Positions 1 through 11,490 of a DNA stretch of 64,000 nt are shown piece by piece. The position numbers were made by a program, and so were the translations under genes. Numbering within the stretch: position 1 is the first letter of the stretch; each line of letters begins with the position of its first letter. A model generated the notes under the pieces. It saw only the letters and a program-made list of their open reading frames with translations, ran no database searches and was not told where the DNA came from. Origin of the DNA: Anniella stebbinsi (taxonomy: Eukaryota; Chordata; Lepidosauria; Squamata; Anniellidae); the NCBI GenBank assembly GCA_029215795.1, contig JARDYH010000005.1, positions 12,556,001-12,620,000 of the forward strand. Reading direction: 5' to 3'.

Positions 1-284
1 CAACCATGCCTACTCTTGATGCCAACCCTGCACAAGAAACACACCACCTGGAAGCACCCTTTGTTTATAAGATTCCTTGGATTTGAGATATTGTTTACCA
101 AGACATCTTGATACTATTATCAACACTAAAAATACTGCACGGTTGTTACCGCAACTGTTAATATGTGCATTTAATCATGCGCCGCTATGTAGAGGACTCA
201 ATATAGATGGTGGAGGTTCACTTGTAACTTGGCTCCTATCCTGATAAAGATTTGGTGGAAAGTTGGAAATGGGTTCAGTGTCAG

Positions 285-604
285 TAGGGTGACCAGATAA
301 AATCCAGGTCAGGGCTCAGGTAACTTTAACAGTTGTAGAGAAAAGGGAATTTCAGCCAGTGTCATTTGTATGCAGTTAGTGCCTGGCGATATTCCCTCTT
401 CATCACAACAGTTAAAGGTGCAGGCACTACACTAGAGTGACCATATACAAAAGAAGGCAGGGCCCCTGCACCTTTAACTGTTGTGATGAAGAGGGAATTT
501 CACCAGGAACTAATTGCATACAAATGACACTGGCTGAAATGCCCTTTTCTCTACAACTGTTAAAGTTACATGAACCCTGACCTGGATTTTATCTGGTCAG
601 CCTA
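285..604. mobile_element. Family A hAT-type palindromic MITE, 320 bp
   Basis: TIR TAGGGTGACC...GGTCAGCCTA, flanked on both sides by the exact 8-bp duplication AGTGTCAG (277-284, 605-612). The body is a dimer: an inner TIR-like TAGAGTGACCATAT at 433 starts a second arm. Each arm is itself an imperfect palindrome built around CTTTAAC-GTTG and its complement. An 8-bp TSD and a TAGNG-type terminus fit the hAT superfamily. There is no coding capacity, so it is non-autonomous. Confidence 0.85.
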
Positions 605-990
605 AGTGTCAGTGACCCATCAGCCATCATGAAGCTTGGTCTTCCCTGAATACACTGGATACATTCCAGATCTATTTGTTAGTTGGCAGGAATCAGAATA
701 ACCGGGGTTTTTCATGTGGGCATCTTGTGACTTTGTACTACAATCATTTCCTCTATTTCTGATGTTCAGACTGTGAGTGCCTTGCTTTTGTAGACAAAAC
801 GCATCAGAGGGAGGTATCTGCAGGTTTTAAGCAGGACCCAGAAAGAAAAAATTAAAGGATCCCAATACGGTTGGGTGAACTGCTCCAATGGGGACTGAGT
901 GTGCTGAGTGAGGATGGAATGCGGGAGGGCTGGCGGATGGAGGGGGGCTGGAATGCAAAGGTCCCCCTTCTTATTCTTAACAATATAGTG

Positions 991-1120
991 CAGAGGTAGG
1001 CAACTTGTGGCCTTCCAGATGTTTTGGCCTACAGTTCCCATAATCCCTCACCACTGGCTATTCCAGCTAGGGCTGATGGAAATTTTAAGCCAAAACATCT
1101 GGAGAGCCACAAGTTGCTAA
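991..1120. repeat. Family D foldback repeat
   Basis: Two arms in inverse orientation, each carrying CCAGATGTTTTGG-type sequence and ending in the complement of CAACTTGTGG. The hairpin form suggests a short MITE; many relatives occur in the window. Confidence 0.6.
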
Positions 1121-1148
1121 CAGAAATCTGACAAATTTTCTGTCTGAT

Positions 1149-1396
1149 TTAGGGTGCAATCCTTGCATGTTTAGACTGGAGAATGCTGGGAGCTGTAGGA
1201 CTTTTTTCTGTCTAAACATGAATAGGATTGCATCCTTGAATACTTAATTCCATAACAATGCAATCCTATGCATCTGTAGGCAGGAAAAGCATCCTACAAT
1301 TGCCCAGCATGCCCCAGCTTGTATGACTGGCTAGAGGGGTCCTGAGAGTAGCAGAATGTTTTTCTCTCTAAACCTGCATAGGATTGCACCCTTAAA
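1149..1396. repeat. Family E foldback repeat (GCAATCCTATGCATG ends)
   Basis: Palindromic ends AGGGTGCAATCC and GGATTGCACCCTTA, with internal GCATGCTGGGAGCTGTAGG and its complement. The middle appears duplicated, so this copy is longer than the others at about 27.2 and 46.8 kb. Confidence 0.6.
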
Positions 1397-1499
1397 TATC
1401 TTTGTGTTTTTCATGTTCTGAGGTTTCATTCCTGTAGGATAAGAAGCTCCTGGTTTGGGGTAGGGGAAAACTGTTGCTAACTTCCATTTGATGATTATT

Positions 1500-1624
1500 T
1501 TTATACTGTAGTTTTAAACTTTTGTATTGTATTATACTGCCTTGTATTTTATTGTCTTAATTGTTGTGAACTTCCCAGAGATCTTCAGCTATCGGGGCGG
1601 TATAAAAATGTAATAAATGAATAA
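1500..1624 (+). mobile_element. L2-clade LINE 3' end fragment
   Basis: The 3' tail ends in GGGGCGGTATAAAAATGTAA and a short A/T tail, the typical end of the L2-like LINEs that occur elsewhere in the window with coding remnants. Confidence 0.6.
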
Positions 1625-1948
1625 GTGATGACTTGCACGTGTGAACGATCCATCCCAGGTCTAACACAAGAGACAGGCCTTTCACATCACATCCAACACA
1701 AATGCAGTTCACACTTATGTGGACCATATCTGGATCAAGAGATGTGGAGATCTTGATTTTTCTACCCTTGTTTGTTTCATACTATGATGAAAAATATAGT
1801 TCATACAAAAACATTGCTGTTGAGGTGGCGTAAGCTGAACTTGGCATGATTTTTTTTCTAGTGGCAGCTGTTGCTCATTGGGGCTGGCAAGATGAAGGAC
1901 AGGGAATGTTCAATATTCTGTTGTTTGCCAGAGGACAGGAGAAGAGAA

Positions 1949-2171
1949 TGGCTCAATTCGGACAACACAATAAACAACTGGTGTGGGGGAAACAATCGTC
2001 AGTTGTATTGACTATTGTGTCGTCCGAATGCTGCCATAGTCAACTCAACGCTGATCCTAATCCACATCACAGTTGATTATTTATTACCATGTTGTGTGGG
2101 GAGTTCCCCCTAGCTGAACAACTGTAAAGTTGATTATTACCCCACCATTGACTATCGTCCGAATTGAGCCA
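1949..2171. mobile_element. Family G foldback MITE (CGGACAACAC)
   Basis: Ends TGGCTCAATTCGGAC and GTCCGAATTGAGCCA are inverted. Inside are two inverted segments around TTGACTAT and CACACAACATGGTAATAAAT. Related copies lie at 32002, 40843 and 61182. Confidence 0.65.
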
Positions 2172-2317
2172 ATGTGTGGCACGCAGCTCCTGGGCATGTA
2201 TGTGATTGTGGGAGGATCTCTCTAACACAAGGGGGTAGGGGGCAGATGGCAGGTCACTGCCCCACTTGACCCCAATATAGAACCGCCTTTTTTTCTTCTT
2301 CCTAGTATTAGACCTGT

Positions 2318-2385
2318 GATGATGACCCATTCGCACATGCAAATCATTATTGGATGCTGCTGTCATCTAGTGATGAAAATGCATG
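2318..2385. repeat. Short shared motif block (ATTGGATGCTGC)
   Basis: Carries CACATGCAA, then ATTGGATGCTGC and TGATGAAAATGCATG, recurring in diverged form at about 6652-6712 and 7483-7548. A small interspersed repeat of unknown class. Confidence 0.3.
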
Positions 2386-2571
2386 TCTGGACCCTCCTCA
2401 ATTGCAACTAAGTGCAAAGAAATGAAATTTTGCTCATTTGTGTCATACCAGGCCCAAGGCTAGGCTAATCAAGGGTAAATACGTACAAAAGATTGTTGAA
2501 ATCTTTGTTGGTCAAAGCACGGAATCAACCATACCCATGTTCTTCTTCAGGCACTAGACGCTGGAGCAGGT

Positions 2572-3150
2572 CAGTGCACTGTCCTGGTTAGAGGGTTGGA
2601 CTGGGACTCGGGAGACCAGGGTTCTAATCCCCCCTTGGGTCCCCTCTACAAGATTTCGCTTTGACACCCGGTTGCCCGATTATGCGCATTTACGGATAAG
2701 CTCATTTACTCCTAATATCTATTCATGAGAGGCGGTGAAGCGCATTACGGGATGTATGAAATGCGCTTTAAAGTTGTTTACATGCGGAGAATCGCATGTT
2801 TACATGGCCATAAGGCGCTTTAACTCCCGCGGCAAATTTTAAGTCGCTATTTAACGCGCATTCGATAATGCGGATAATCGGAGATAAAAAGCGCCTCAAA
2901 CCCTGATTTGCGCTCCGCTCTTGTAGAGGTAAAATCTGTCACGCTCCTTGAAAGAGCTTTAAATCGCTCTTGTAGAGGCACCCTTGGTCATGAAGATCAC
3001 TGGGTGACTTTGGAGCCAGTCACTGACTCTCAGCTTAACCTACCTCACACAGGATTGTTGTGAGGATAAAACGGAGGGGAGGAGGGCCCATGCTTTGTGT
3101 TCCTTCGGAGGAAAAGCCGGGACATCCATCTAAGAAATAAATAAGTAAAT
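2572..3150 (+). mobile_element. tRNA-headed SINE, split by a family B element
   Basis: Left part (2572-2633) has a box-B-like GGTTCTAATCC after a TGGTTAGAGGG box-A-like region. Right part (2988-3150) continues TCATGAAGATCACTGGGTGA and CTACCTCACACAGGATTGTT, and ends in an AAATAAATAAGTAAATA tail. The arrangement matches a common squamate SINE. The 344-bp insert 2639-2982 interrupts it. Confidence 0.7.
2639..2982. mobile_element. Family B TIR element, 344 bp, inside a SINE
   Basis: Starts GTCCCCTCTACAAG and ends CTCTTGTAGAGGCACC. Exact 5-bp flanking duplication CTTGG (2634-2638, 2983-2987). The body is rich in GCGCTTTAA/TTAACGCGC words, and a second copy of CTCTTGTAGAGG sits about 50 bp inside the 3' end. 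No coding capacity. The superfamily is uncertain. Confidence 0.8.
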
Positions 3151-3156
3151 ACAGCT

Positions 3157-3270
3157 CACCTGGTGCCTTCCAGATGTTCTGGACTACAACCCTCACCATT
3201 CCTTACCACTTGCCATGCTGGCTGGGGCTGATTGGCGTTCTAGTCCAGAACATCTGGATGGCATCCCGCT
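3157..3270. repeat. Family D foldback repeat
   Basis: CACCTGGTGCCTTCCAGATG and its complement near CATCTGGATGGCATC form a hairpin. It abuts the CpG block. Confidence 0.55.
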
Positions 3271-4270
3271 CGCTCTAGAGTTCCTCTCGGATCTGCCTTG
3301 TCAGCCAACAGCCACTGTGGAACATCGGGAGACAAGCTGGTTCTGCCATCCACCTGCTGCTCCATTCCCACGCAGACCCTGAGCCCGGGTTTGTCTTTTC
3401 GTCCCCTTTTCCCAAGCCTCAAAACTTACCCCGGGGTTGATTGGCTGAGAGACGTGCGCGCGCGTCCGTCTCGCTGTGTATGTATGTGTTTGCCTCGACG
3501 TGTGTGTCTGCGCGCGCGGAAGGGGACCGTCTTTTTACCCAGCGGCTTGGCCCAGGGACGCTTCAATAGCTGGTGTGGGGGAAGCCCATCAAACTCCGGT
3601 CCTTCTCCCCAAAGACCCCCAGAGGGTGAGTGCGGGGTTCCGAGAGAGGGGTGTTTGGGGGGGGGGGGAATAAGCCTCGTGGTTGCGTGTGTGGATTACC
3701 CAAACAAACACCCAAGGCCGGCGTGCGTTTTTGCAACTCTTGCAACTCAGGCAGACGGTTGCATCAGATTCTCAGCGCTGGAAAGAGGCATGGAAGGGAA
3801 ACGGGGGGTTTAGCGGGAGAAGCGAGGCAGGACGGAGGTCCTCTTCGCCTTTTCTCTCCGATCCCGCTGCCCCCTTTGGAGAGGCCCCTTTAGAGGAGGA
3901 GGAGAGCCGGATCTGCCATGCATTCCGGAGTCAACTTCAACGGATCGGAGAGAATTTGCTCCCCAAGCAAAAAGCTTCGAGGCTCGGGGTGGGGTGGGGG
4001 GCTATTCGAGATGCGTGAAGACTTGTTGCGCGTGTTTGTGCGTGGACGGGGGGGAATGTGGGGTCGTGGCGGTGGGAGTAGGGGGCTAGGTCCCGAGTTC
4101 GATCGGTGGCGGGTTTGGCTGGCAACGCTGAACCGAGACCCCCTTTTGCGAGGCCTCTGAGAGAAGGAAGGGGGGGGGGGTGCGAGCTGCCTGTACTTGG
4201 AAAGAGAGCGGGACACACACAAACACACACACACACACACCCTGTTCGCGTGTCGCTCGCACACTTGGCA
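3270..4270 (+). promoter_or_regulatory. CpG-rich block: candidate promoter and first non-coding exon
   Basis: About 1 kb with dense CG dinucleotides (GCGCGCGCGTCCGTCTCG at about 3457-3474, more near 3510), G runs and no repeat, set in AT-richer flanks. An inverted CCAAT box (GATTGGCT, 3439-3446) lies about 180 bp before a consensus donor GTGAGT at 3626. This is the layout of a TATA-less CpG promoter with a short first exon. It may drive SLC38A5 across a 21.5-kb first intron, or another transcript. The link to SLC38A5 is inferred. Confidence 0.45.
4213..4241 (+). repeat. (CA)n microsatellite
   Basis: Short CA run with two interruptions at the edge of the CpG block. Confidence 0.85.
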
Positions 4271-5423
4271 AGCAGTTGCCGTCTAAAAGAGGGGTGGTCT
4301 TTGTTTGTTTTCGTTTTGTGGCCATATAGGCTGTCATTGCCACGTGGGCTGCCAAAGAATATACAAAATGGGTCACGGGAGGAGCCAGCATAACCTGCAA
4401 ACCGGTCCCCTAACAAATCCAAGCAATAGCATTTATTGGATATCATTTAGTAGTAGTATATAAAAGAGAATTCCGTGGACCTATTTTTGTGTGAACAGAA
4501 CTCTTTCTTAAAATGCTCCTTTTTTGAGAGAGAGAGAGAGTTGAGTTTGATTCCCACTCCTGGTAGACGGCTCTGCACATGCAAAATCACACGCCGTGTA
4601 GTCTGTTCATTAATCAGGAGGAGCTACAGCCAAATTTAAACAAGAATATCACTTTGGAACTTTGAAGTCGTTAATTTTCGCCGGATCATATTACAGTACG
4701 GCCCGTATGTTTAAAGAGCATGAAAATTAACTAGTCCTCATGAAGCAGTTTTGATGATTTATGCGCCCTGAGTTGTTTGAGATCTCTGTCAATGGAGAAA
4801 GCCATGCCTCCTTGGGGAAACTGAGAAGAGGTAAGGAGGGGCTGACAGGGAGATGGCCTTTCACCTGTTCAATGGGTGTCTTGTGCACAAAATTACTTGA
4901 AATGGATTAATTAACTTTTAGTATCCTTCAAACATTTTGTTGATCAGGGTGGTTTAAGTACTATGGTAAACGGGTATTTTAACACCCTTTCAGTGCATAA
5001 TTATGCCAGGGTAAAATGGGCAGCCTCAGATTTCGGCAGCAAGTCGTAAATTATGTCATTAACTATTTTTTTGTACTTTCCGCTGCAAGCACCAAATACC
5101 TGGGGCTGAGAGCTGATTCTAATCGGAATTATTGATTGTTGAGTGCAAAGCCAGTGGGTGGTAGTTATTCTGGATTAGTTAGCACATCGTACAAATTATG
5201 TGTGCGATATTAGAAAGTGATAGATTATTAGAGAATGCTAGTTAGTTAGAGAATGCAAGATTACAACATATTGCTTCTGAATAATTCAGATAACTCTCAT
5301 CTCCTAGTTCCATACTCACAATTGCGCCACCCATTCAGGCCGTGGGGACTGCCTTTGACGACTTGATTGTGGGGATAACAGGTTGGTTAAAATGTATTGA
5401 AGGGTACTAACCTATATTAAGGC
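4271..5423. other. No gene or clear repeat seen
   Basis: Ordinary-looking intergenic or intronic sequence with a short GA run at 4527-4541. Open frames are short and lack codon bias. Confidence 0.4.
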
Positions 5424-5511
5424 TGCAAGCCTATACCCACTTACCTGGGAGTACGCTCTATTGAACACAGTGGGGCTTACTTCTGAGGAGACCTGCATAG
5501 GATTGCTCTGT
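5424..5511. repeat. Family F repeat (GGGGCTTACTTCTGAG)
   Basis: Contains CTTACCTGGGAGTA, GTGGGGCTTACTTCTGAG and GCATAGGATTG, a hairpin-like short repeat also found at 14440, 17615 and 60968. Confidence 0.5.
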
Positions 5512-6048
5512 AAGTGATCTTGAGTGTGAATTCTGGCTTTACCCATATTCTTTACATAATGTAACCAGCGTAATTGCCAGTTATCACCCAACATCCTTTT
5601 GAACGAATACCTGGGGACTGGGGGCTTTCTTTTCCTTTGCCCTAGTCCTTTACTTGCCTGCTAATTTTGGGATGCTTGGACTGTGTTAGGGCTTTATGAA
5701 AACCGAACCAGTAGTGGTAGTTCTGGATTAAGCCATAATAAAAGGATTGCAAAGCATTTCCTCTGCCAGCTGATGACGACTCCTGAATCCTATCAAATAC
5801 CAACAGGTTTATTTGACACACCAGCAGCAAAATTTATGGGGCGAACCTGAGTCCCCTTCTAGGATGACTGGATGGAGCCATTTCCAGAGGGGTATTTGTG
5901 TTACTTTATTGTAGAAGAACCAACCAAGACTCTTGGGGCACCTTAAAAACAAATTTATTTGGGCATAAGCTTTTGCTTTCATAGATTATAGTCCACTGAA
6001 GCCAGCAACCTTTGTAAATGCAGGATCCCACCGTTAGGAATGCCGCTT

Positions 6049-6108
6049 TTACATTTATTTATTTATTTATTTATTGCATTTTTATACCGCCCTATAGCCG
6101 AAGCTCTT
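6049..6108 (-). mobile_element. L2-clade LINE 3' tail fragment
   Basis: ATTT repeats followed by TATACCGCCCTATAGCCGAA, the complement of the L2 3' end. Confidence 0.6.
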
Positions 6109-6798
6109 TGCCTCATATTTAAGGGATCCGACCTTCCCATATTCTTTGGCAACACTTCTGTATGACTTTTCATGCCACTGAAAAAGCCATAAAAATTAAT
6201 TAAACTAAACTGAAAAAAAAGAAAGAAATAGTGTAAATTAGCTCCTGCTCTCCTTGCCACTCCCCAGCTACACACCCTAGTTCCTTCCACGCAAACACTA
6301 TTGTAGGGCTTTGTTTACCCAGTCCCCCAAAATATCAATGTATGTGTCTTATTTCTACCCTTCTTTCCTCCTCCCCTCGTCCCGCCCATTTCCACCTGAT
6401 CATTCGTGCCTGGTTCTCCAGTCAAGTAGCACATTGGTTTTTTTTTTTTAAAAAAAAATGAGATGCTTTTCAACCCCTTTCCTAATTGCAAACGAGAGTT
6501 GCCAAGGTGCAAGTCTTGCCTGGAATAGTGTCAGGCTCACACAGGCGCATACATCAGCTGACCGGCAGCTGAATTTGTGAACTGATGACTCCCATCAGAG
6601 AAAGCTGAGGTGATGGCGAAAGTTCTGTCTGTGGTTTCATATTTGTGATAGCCTGTTCACACATGCAAGTTGTTGCTGGACATTACAGCACTGAATGTGC
6701 ATGTGTGAGCCAGTCTTGGATGACTGGCAGCTGAATATGATGAACTGGCTCCCCTAAAAGGCATTGTGTGTGAGGCAAGATGAATATTGCTGCTTTGG

Positions 6799-7119
6799 TA
6801 GGCTGACCAGATAAAATCCAGGTCAGGGCTCATTTAACTTTTAACAGTTGTAGAGAAAAGGGAATTTCAGCCAGTGTCATTTGTATGCAATTAGTTCCTG
6901 GTGATATTCCCTCTTCTTCACAACAGTTAAAGGTGCAGGCACTATACTAGAGTGACCATATACAAAAGAAGGCAGGGCCCCTGCAACTTTAACTGTTGTG
7001 ATGAAGAGGGAATTTCACCAGGAACTAATTGCATACAAATGACACTGGCTGAAATTCCCTTTTCTCTACAACTGTTAAAGTTACATGAGCCCTGACCTGG
7101 ATTTTATCTGGTCACCCTA
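6799..7119. mobile_element. Family A hAT-type MITE
   Basis: Full dimeric copy, TAGGCTGACC...GGTCACCCTA. The flanks (TGCTTTGG / TTTTTGGT) resemble each other only with a shift, so the target duplication has decayed or is misread. Confidence 0.75.
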
Positions 7120-8837
7120 TTTTTGGTTAAGGCGCCCTCAGGGATGGGCACCCAGCTGAAGAGAATGTCAAGCCCGGTTTGGTACTGTCTGCAGTGTGCG
7201 TGGGCAAAGAATAAAGCAATAAGTAGATTTAGACTTTACTCCCCAAAGTTCTGTACGTTGTCTGGGCACCAGCTACGAAAGTGACCTTTCCACCAATGAG
7301 TTTTAAAGACAATTCCCAGACTGATATTATTTGTTCTAGATAGAAACCAGTGAACACCGCTTTGCTAGGTTGTTGCAATTCTGCACAAGCGGCTCTACTG
7401 GACTGTGCTGCAAAACTGCCCCAGAGGAATTCCCTGGGTGCTATTTATCCTAGGGCTGGCTAGCCCTTTGATGTTAGATCTTTGATGGCCTGTTCGCGTG
7501 TATTACTGGATGCTGCAATCATGGAATGATGAGCATGCATGCGTAAAACAGCCCTGACGTGTCGCATAGGCTTAGAATCTCTCCCTTGCTGCATGTTACT
7601 CAGGGCTTGGCCTTGGCCTTGAAAACAGCCTTGAGGGCTGAGCCCTGTGGATCTGCATCTGAATTAGGGCTAGCGCCACCTAGAAGCTATGGATCCTGTT
7701 CCTGTTCCCTAGAGCCAGCCCGGATCAACTTGGAACCATATGGAAAGCATGTGCCTCTCAGCCATTTCCCCGAATCCCAGCAGGTAGATTGATTTCGTTC
7801 GTAAATCAGTGTGTCCTGTCATCTCCTGCCCTTTCCCCTTTGCAATCTTTCCCTAGGTTTGGCGCACCCAGAGACCACCCCGTTTTATCTCTAGATGCTT
7901 TGCATTTCTTTGCCTGAGAGTGAAAAGGGGCGGGGGGAGCTACAGTGAATACTGGGTAGTGTGCCAAGGGAGGGAGAGGTTGTCCACAGCTGCCTCCCAT
8001 TTCCTGCAGCTTCAGAGAGGGAGCGGCCTTGGGAGAGAGCAATGCACATCTTTTCCCAGGTTCAGTCCTCAGCATCTCTGGTTAAAACTCAGGGACAGCT
8101 AATAACGGCGTGTGGCCTTCTGGACACGCACATGCGCCCACTATGGTGTGGGGAAAACGGAAGGATGAACTGCGCTGTATATGGATACAGCTGGAAGTAA
8201 TTTCAGCGCTCTTTCCAGTTGGAGCAATCACGACAAGAATAGCTAAAGCCGCCTTTGTGCATTGCCTGGCTCATGCGAGTGTGTGCTTCGAGTGTGTGTT
8301 TCTCAGTGCGGCCGGTTGTGGAGACAATCATGTGGGGGAAATAAGCAGGCCCTGCATGTGGGAACCGGCATTCAGCCAGCAGTGCCTGGAAAAAAATGTG
8401 GTCTTGGATCCCAGAAAGCTGCTGACAGTAGTAAGAATTGTGTGTATTCTGTGCTCAGGGTGCATGTTGTAGATCGATATAAAACTGCCATGAAATGCTC
8501 CTCCCAAGTTGGCCACCCCATTTGGAGGTGAGAAATTTGGGGGGGGGGCATTTCAGTGATTTCTTGTGAGCGAGGGGAAGTTTGCAAAATTTTCAGGGAA
8601 GAACCTTGTTTTGACGATGGTGGTAGTGGGGCTTTAAAAACATTTCCCCCCTTTTAAACTTCATTTTGCCATGACCAGAAACAGCAGCAGAGCACAGCTC
8701 TTGAAAGCCACCTCCTGGTCGTCACCACTTATTCCCCTCCTGCCCATTGTGCCCCTTGGAATAACCCTACATCATGACCTAGACCTGGTTCACACAACAC
8801 AACAATTCAAAATATGGGTTGTTGTTAAATTATGGAT
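7120..8837. other. No gene seen; mostly unique sequence
   Basis: Contains one diverged shared motif at about 7483-7548 and a poly-G run near 8541. Open frames here overlap on both strands and have no recognisable domain. Confidence 0.4.
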
Positions 8838-9605
8838 TATTATTATTATTATTATTTATTCCATTTATATACTGCCCCATAGCCGAAGCTCTCTGGGCTG
8901 TTTACAACAATGAAAAACATTGAACATTTAAAAACCAATATACAAAATTTAAAACCATAAAAGCCTAAAAACAAACTACGTATCATTTAAACTATCCAGG
9001 GGGTCAGTTTAGAAAGCTCAACATATGCTGTTAAGTGCCCGGGAGAAGAGAAAAGTCTTAACCTGGCACTGAAAAGATAACAATGTTGGCGCCAGGCGGG
9101 CCTCATTCGGGAGATTGTTCCATAGTTGGTAGGCCACCACAGAGAAGGCCCTCTCTCTTGTTGCTGACCTCCGAGCTTTCCTTGGAGGAGGCACTCGGAG
9201 GAGGACATTAGATGTTGATTGTAGTGTATAGTAGGTTCGTGTCGGGAGATGCGTTCCATCAGGTATTGTGGTCCCAAGCCGTGTAAGACTTTATAGGTTA
9301 AAACCAGCACCTTGAATTGGGCTTGGAAACATACAGGCAGCCAATGCAAGCGGGCCAGTGTCGGTCTTATATGTTCGAACTTTCTGGTTCCTGATATCAA
9401 TCTGGCTGCTGCATTTTGCACAAGATGCAGTCTCTGAACTGGCTTCAAAGGCAGCCCCACGTAGAGTGCATTGCAGTAATCTAACTTGGAGGTTACCGGA
9501 GCATAGACAACTGAAGCCAGGTTATCCCTGTCTAGATAGGGCTGTAGCTGGGCCACCAACCGAAGTTGGTAGAAGGCACTCTGTGCCACTGAGGCGACCT
9601 GAGCT
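8838..9605 (-). mobile_element. L2-clade LINE, C-terminal ORF2 and 3' end
   Basis: On the minus strand it encodes YAPVTSKLDYCNALYVGLP, VQNAAARLISGT and LHWLPVCFQAQFKVL, the C-terminal region after reverse transcriptase in L2-type LINEs. Then comes a 3' end with CATAGCCGAAGCTCTCTGGG on the + strand and an ATT-rich tail. Only the last part of ORF2 remains; 5'-truncated and inactive. Confidence 0.8.
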
Positions 9606-9607
9606 GT

Positions 9608-9825
9608 GTTGTGTGAACCCAGCCATACTAACAAAACATGTTTTTTAAACTGTAAACAACCTGAAGTTCACAACCCAACAGCAAATCATGGGTTCTCTTT
9701 GTGGGTAGTTCATGGTTAATAAACTATAGTTTTGTTAGCATGGCTTAGTTAACACAACACAACCCATGATTCAGCAACAATCCACGATTCAACAACTACT
9801 TAGGTTGTAGTGTTTGTGAATAATA
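9608..9825. repeat. Foldback repeat of unknown family
   Basis: TTGTGTGAACCCAGCCAT at the left and GCATGGCTTAGTTAACACAA inside are inverted. Multiple copies of AACCCATGATT-type words. Probably a short MITE. Confidence 0.4.
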
Positions 9826-10007
9826 GTGCCATTTTGAGGGAGTTTGAAGAAGGGAAATGATATCTGTATACATAATGTGCATTTTCTGTTTCTCTCTACA
9901 TTAGCAGATATATCCACAATACATATTCCCAATTCTGCACCAAGTAATCCATATTAAGTTACCCATAAACTGAGTACTGTGATACACAGATGTGTATTAT
10001 TTAAACA

Positions 10008-10240
10008 TGTTGCTTATTTATTATATTTATCAATTGCCCAATAGTCAAAGAATAATTAAAACTCTTTTAATTAGACAATTAAAACAGTTCAAAAACATAA
10101 ATTCTGTAACAGCACAAAAATCCAATAAAATAAAACAGCAGAGAATGACATAATACCAGCCACAGTCATATAATCTAATCCCAAAAGAGAGCCTGCCAAA
10201 AACAACCTCAGAGGGCTAAAGCCGCATCCAAATCACCATC
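10008..10240 (-). mobile_element. Probable diverged L2-like LINE fragment
   Basis: TATTTATTATATTTATCAATTGCCC followed by A-rich sequence and CCTCAGAGGGCTAAAGCC is typical of decayed minus-strand L2 3' regions. Low certainty. Confidence 0.35.
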
Positions 10241-10334
10241 AGAAGCAGAGATTAAAATATTCATATCTGTATTTTAGAACTGTGATAAGATAATGTTAAA
10301 AGGCCTGGGAAGTTTTATTATATCTTTGCCCAGC

Positions 10335-11020
10335 ACCTAAAAGCCGTTTAGGAAGACCTAAAGATGGTAGTGCACGCGCTGGTAACTTCGAGGCTTGACT
10401 TCTGCAATGCGCTGTACATAGGGCTACCTTTGTGCCTAGTCCGGAAACTTCAACTAGTTCAAAATATGGCAGCCAGGTTGGTCACCGGTACATCTAGGAG
10501 TGACCATATTACGCCAGCTTTAAAATCGCTCCACTGGCTGCCAATTAGTTTCCGGGCGAAGTATAAAGTGTTGGTCATTACCTTTAAAGCCCTACATGGT
10601 TTGGGTCCAGGTTACCTGCGGGATCGCCTTCTCCCGTACAATCCGCCCCGCACGCTCAGGTCCTCTGGGAAGAACTTACTGCGGTCGGCCAAGACTAGGC
10701 TGACAACTGTTACCCAGAGGACCTTCTCTTCTGCCGCTCCCAGACTGTGGAATGACCTGCCGGAGGAGACTCGTCAACTTAACAGTCTTTTAGAATTTAA
10801 GAAAGCTATAAAGACTGTTCTCTTCCGGCAGGCATATCCAGTGTAATTTTTAGAATGTTTTTAGGATGTTTTAGGATGTTTTAATGCAGTTTTAATAATA
10901 TTTGTCATGTTTTAATTAGTTTTATGTATTTTATCATGTTGTTGTTCCCCGCCTCGATCTAGACGGAGAGGCGGGTAAGAAATAAATCGTTGTTATTATT
11001 ATTATTATTATTATAATAAC
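10335..11020 (+). mobile_element. L2-clade LINE 3' part with 160-residue open frame
   Basis: 10364-10846 is an uninterrupted frame: ALVTSRLDFCNALYIGLP, LVQNMAARLVTGT, SLHWLPISFRAKYKVL, LRSSGKNLLR and APRLWNDLPEETRQ, the standard C-terminal end of L2-like ORF2 proteins. A 3' UTR ends in GGAGAGGCGGGTAAGAAAT and an (ATT)n tail at 10993-11015. 5'-truncated but well preserved, so a fairly young copy. Confidence 0.85.
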
Positions 11021-11119
11021 ATAGAAGCTGGGTTAGCCTCTCTAAGGAGGGCGGGGCCATTGCTGAAAAGGCCCTCCCTCATAGCCACCCTCTGTATCCC
11101 AGCTTGTGGGGTCATAGAG

Positions 11120-11490
11120 CTTCTTTAAATGAGCGTTTTGTAGCACGCGTGTGACTGGCCACTCATGGACGTTTGTGGGTCATTGTGACAACACAGTGAT
11201 CCTCCTGCGCATCTATCTCCTGTTCCATTTCCCATTTTTAGTGATTTAAAAAAAGGCTGAGAAAACCCAACTCTTCTGGAAAATGTCGGTATTTATCAAT
11301 ATTTCCTGCTGTGTGTAGAAGTTGCGCTATAAAACGCCCACTAGAGGGTGATGTCCCATTTAACCGCACTGAGGCTGTACAAGCCACATAGTCGCTGCTC
11401 TCTTCCTGCTCTCTTCCTCATGTAATTACAGCTTGTTGCAGAAGTGGAAGAGATGCAGGAAGCAGAGCTACGGTAAGGGAATGTGATCCC
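11120..11490. repeat. Repeat paralogous to 25780-26150
   Basis: Shares in order GAGCGTTTT, ACTGGCCACTC, TGCTGTGTG and GCCACATAGTC with the segment near 25.8-26.1 kb. Class unknown, possibly a DNA transposon. Confidence 0.45.

Noticed and set aside
3298..4446. Several overlapping open frames in the CpG block
   Set aside because: GC-rich sequence has few stops; frames overlap on both strands and have no recognisable domain.
10364..10846. 160-codon open frame as a host gene
   Set aside because: The sequence is the C-terminal end of an L2-type LINE protein, followed by the LINE 3' end.
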